48,135 nucleotides of DNA from Eubacteriales bacterium (lineage in GTDB: Bacteria; Bacillota_A; Clostridia; Christensenellales; Aristaeellaceae), in NCBI GenBank assembly GCA_029974035.1, contig JARKQG010000133.1:1-48135 (forward strand). Direction: 5' to 3'. Position numbers and translations under genes: made by a program. Of this stretch, positions 46,694-48,135 are shown piece by piece; position 1 is the stretch's first letter, and each line of letters begins with the position of its first letter. The notes under the pieces are model-generated. The model made no database searches. It was not told the DNA's origin and worked only from the letters and a program-made list of their open reading frames with translations.

Positions 46694-47850
46694 AGACGCG
46701 AAGGGACTTTGAATCCATGTTCGGGCCCACCGACGCGGGCTTCGAGCAAAGCGTCCTGAGGACGCTGAACGAAATCGGACGGGAGGGAAAGCATGTGCGC
46801 GCAAAAATGCGTGTCGGCCTTGTGGCCGCGATCATTTTGAGCTTTATATTGGCGGCCGCGGCGCTGGCGGCGGCGGTTAAGTGGGGCGTGATGGATTTTG
46901 TGACCCGGCGAACCGCGGAGGATACCCAGGTGCTGCCGGAGGCGACGGCGCTTTTGCAGGACGCCGACGGCGTGTCGCAGACCGGCGGAAACCTGACGGA
47001 CGCGGTTTTCTCCGTGCGTCAGGCGGTGTACGACGGGGATCAGGCCTACGTGGTGGTGGAGGTGAAGGCAAAGGAAGCGGACGCGATGCTGACCGGTTCG
47101 TGGAGCGATCCCTCCGGCCGCCTGTCCAGCCTGATGCAGAGCCGCGATGATTCGGACGTCACCATTGAGGAATACGGAAACAAACACGCAAAAACGCGCT
47201 TTCTGGCCGTCGAGGCTGGCGTGCCGGTGGGAGGAAACTGGTTTGACGACAGCGGCGACGCGGTGCTCGAGGAGGACGGAACGATGGTCCTGATGCTCCA
47301 GGGCGCGTGCAAGGAGGCCCTTCCGGAACTGACCATCGACCTCTCCTGCTATGTCACCCCCTTTGAAAAGGACGCGGACGGGAAGTGGAAATACGTCGAC
47401 GAAAAGAGTGAAAAGGGCACGCTGTCCTTCACGCTGAAGCTGTCCGACGGCGCCATCGACCGCGCTGAGTACGCCCAGCCGCTTCTCTACCCCGGTGCCG
47501 GCGTGCGGGTGGACCGGGTGGCGCTTGCGCTCAAGCCCATGGCCATCTACTATGAGATTGCTTTTACCGTGACGGATCTTGCGGCCTACAAGGCGACCGA
47601 CGACGGCGTGTTCTTTGAGTTCCTCGGCGCGGACGGCAGGCGGATCGCGAGCGGCGCGATGAACGACGAGGTCAGCCGCGTGGGCGACGGGGAGGGCTTC
47701 GGCGAGGAGACGCCGGTGGTCGAGGGCGGACAGTTCATCCAGAAGGGCTCGCTGACCGCCATGCCGGCGCTGCCCGATGCCGTTACGCTCAGCGCCTACA
47801 ACTGCTGGGAAAAGAACCGCTACGAGGCCCACGAAATCCGGCTCAAATAG
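46690..47850 (+). CDS. Membrane-bound anti-sigma factor (DUF4179-like)
   Basis: A 386-residue protein partner of the ECF sigma factor. The N-terminal cytoplasmic part (about 1-42, MKTRRDFESMFGPTDAGFEQ then TLNEIGREGK) would hold the sigma factor, one membrane helix (VGLVAAIILSFILAAAALAA) follows, and a large extracytoplasmic beta-rich domain makes up the rest (VFSVRQAVYDGDQAYVVVEV, GVRVDRVALALKPMAIYYEI). The layout is that of DUF4179 anti-sigma proteins in Clostridia. The GTG start at 46690 overlaps the sigma stop. Release is probably by proteolysis or a ligand in the outer domain; the trigger is unknown. Confidence 0.85.
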   Translation: MKTRRDFESMFGPTDAGFEQSVLRTLNEIGREGKHVRAKMRVGLVAAIILSFILAAAALAAAVKWGVMDFVTRRTAEDTQVLPEATALLQDADGVSQTGGNLTDAVFSVRQAVYDGDQAYVVVEVKAKEADAMLTGSWSDPSGRLSSLMQSRDDSDVTIEEYGNKHAKTRFLAVEAGVPVGGNWFDDSGDAVLEEDGTMVLMLQGACKEALPELTIDLSCYVTPFEKDADGKWKYVDEKSEKGTLSFTLKLSDGAIDRAEYAQPLLYPGAGVRVDRVALALKPMAIYYEIAFTVTDLAAYKATDDGVFFEFLGADGRRIASGAMNDEVSRVGDGEGFGEETPVVEGGQFIQKGSLTAMPALPDAVTLSAYNCWEKNRYEAHEIRLK

Positions 47851-47866
47851 GCCGTTTCCGAGGGAA

Positions 47867-47896
47867 AGCCGCCGCGGCCAAATGGCCGCGGCGGCT
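47867..47896 (+). terminator. GC-rich hairpin after the anti-sigma gene
   Basis: A perfect 14-bp stem (47867-47880 with 47883-47896) with an AA loop. No U-tract follows on the plus strand, so termination would be weak or Rho-assisted. Confidence 0.5.
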
Positions 47897-47908
47897 CAGA
47901 CCATCGAA

Positions 47909-47942
47909 AAACACCTGTTACGCGAGAGCGCAGCTGGTGTTT
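47909..47942. other. Inverted repeat in the gene-free end region
   Basis: AAACACC (47909-47915) and GGTGTTT (47936-47942) enclose a small GC-rich interior. The interval 47851-48102 has no convincing gene; the remaining sequence between this repeat and the CRISPR repeat is A/G-rich with nothing I recognise. Confidence 0.35.
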
Positions 47943-48102
47943 GAGCACATAGGGAGAGGAAGAAAAGCCGAGAGAAGAGGCGGGCAATCCTCTTCATATT
48001 TTGGACTGAAGCGGTGAGGAAAGACTGCTTGCGCATGTCAGAGCGGATTACACCCAGCGAGATCATGCCCCTTCGCTTGTCTCCATTCCGCAGTTATTCA
48101 CC

Positions 48103-48134
48103 GTTTCAATTCCCGCCCCCGCGCAGGGGGCGAC
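48103..48134 (-). CRISPR. Terminal repeat of a probable type I-C CRISPR array (array continues outside the window)
   Basis: A 32-base unit that, read on the minus strand, starts GTCGCCCCC, contains a 7-bp CGCCCCC/GGGGGCG stem and ends ATTGAAAC. Length, stem and both ends match the type I-C repeat class. In that orientation the leader and any cas genes would lie to the right, beyond the window, and this would be the leader-distal repeat. Only one base follows it, so spacers cannot be seen. No cas gene is in the window. Confidence 0.65.
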
Positions 48135-48135
48135 C

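Noticed and set aside
1..48135. Prophage, transposon or integrative element
   Set aside because: No integrase, transposase, terminase, tRNA-end duplication or clear composition shift was seen; the gene content is ordinary chromosome apart from the CRISPR end.

Overview
The window is about 48 kb of GC-rich, densely coded chromosomal DNA from what looks like a strictly anaerobic, high-GC member of the Bacillota (Clostridia-type). The pointers are strong AGGAGG-like ribosome binding sites with frequent TTG/GTG starts, an indolepyruvate:ferredoxin oxidoreductase flanked by two phenylacetate-CoA ligases, an XRE-cupin/potABCD locus, a DUF421/DUF4363-type pair, an ECF sigma factor with a DUF4179-like anti-sigma factor, and a coaD/rsmD cluster. 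No rRNA, tRNA, transposase, integrase or phage gene was seen. The window begins inside dnaJ and ends one base after what looks like a type I-C CRISPR repeat. No gene-free stretch exceeds 300 bases; the two largest (38053-38346 and 47851-48135) are described below.

Layout. 1-4.5 kb: the end of dnaJ, a GT2-GtrA glycosyltransferase, a secreted triple-SH3 protein, and an AbrB/ABC-2 exporter operon behind a consensus promoter. 4.5-8.8 kb: a dispersed intergenic repeat, an HD hydrolase, an OFA-type MFS carrier, and two adjacent genes for secreted proteins that share a near-duplicate promoter module. 8.9-14.6 kb: a minus-strand operon araD-like / PHP / FKP-like (L-fucose kinase/pyrophosphorylase), divergent from an orphan sensor kinase. 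14.6-17.2 kb: rsmD-coaD-coiled-coil protein and a membrane protein. 17.2-24.3 kb: an overlapping operon paaK-iorA-iorB-paaK-ACT-alr-fthC plus the membrane protein, suited to 2-oxoacid/aryl-acid metabolism with ferredoxin. 24.4-26.4 kb: a zinc-ribbon protein and the DUF421/DUF4363 pair. 26.4-31.6 kb: a nucleoside-type BMP ABC transporter with rpiB, whose binding-protein gene carries an in-frame amber codon. 31.7-34.7 kb: an SsuABC-like importer and a secreted hypothetical. 34.7-38.1 kb: the second repeat copy, then capA-LysM-mutY and a hypothetical. 38.3-40.6 kb: a membrane protein with ten tandem Ada-like zinc-knuckle repeats. 40.7-45 kb: the polyamine operon with its regulator and a likely operator. 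45-47.9 kb: a glycosyltransferase and the sigma/anti-sigma pair. 48.1 kb: the CRISPR repeat.

The best candidates for something undescribed are the ten-repeat H-C-C-C protein, the duplicated promoter module driving two different secreted proteins, the hairpin-containing intergenic repeat placed immediately after two unrelated minus-strand genes, and the lack of a canonical lipobox in all three ABC binding proteins seen here. All functional statements rest on reading translated motifs and gene order by eye; no database search was run.
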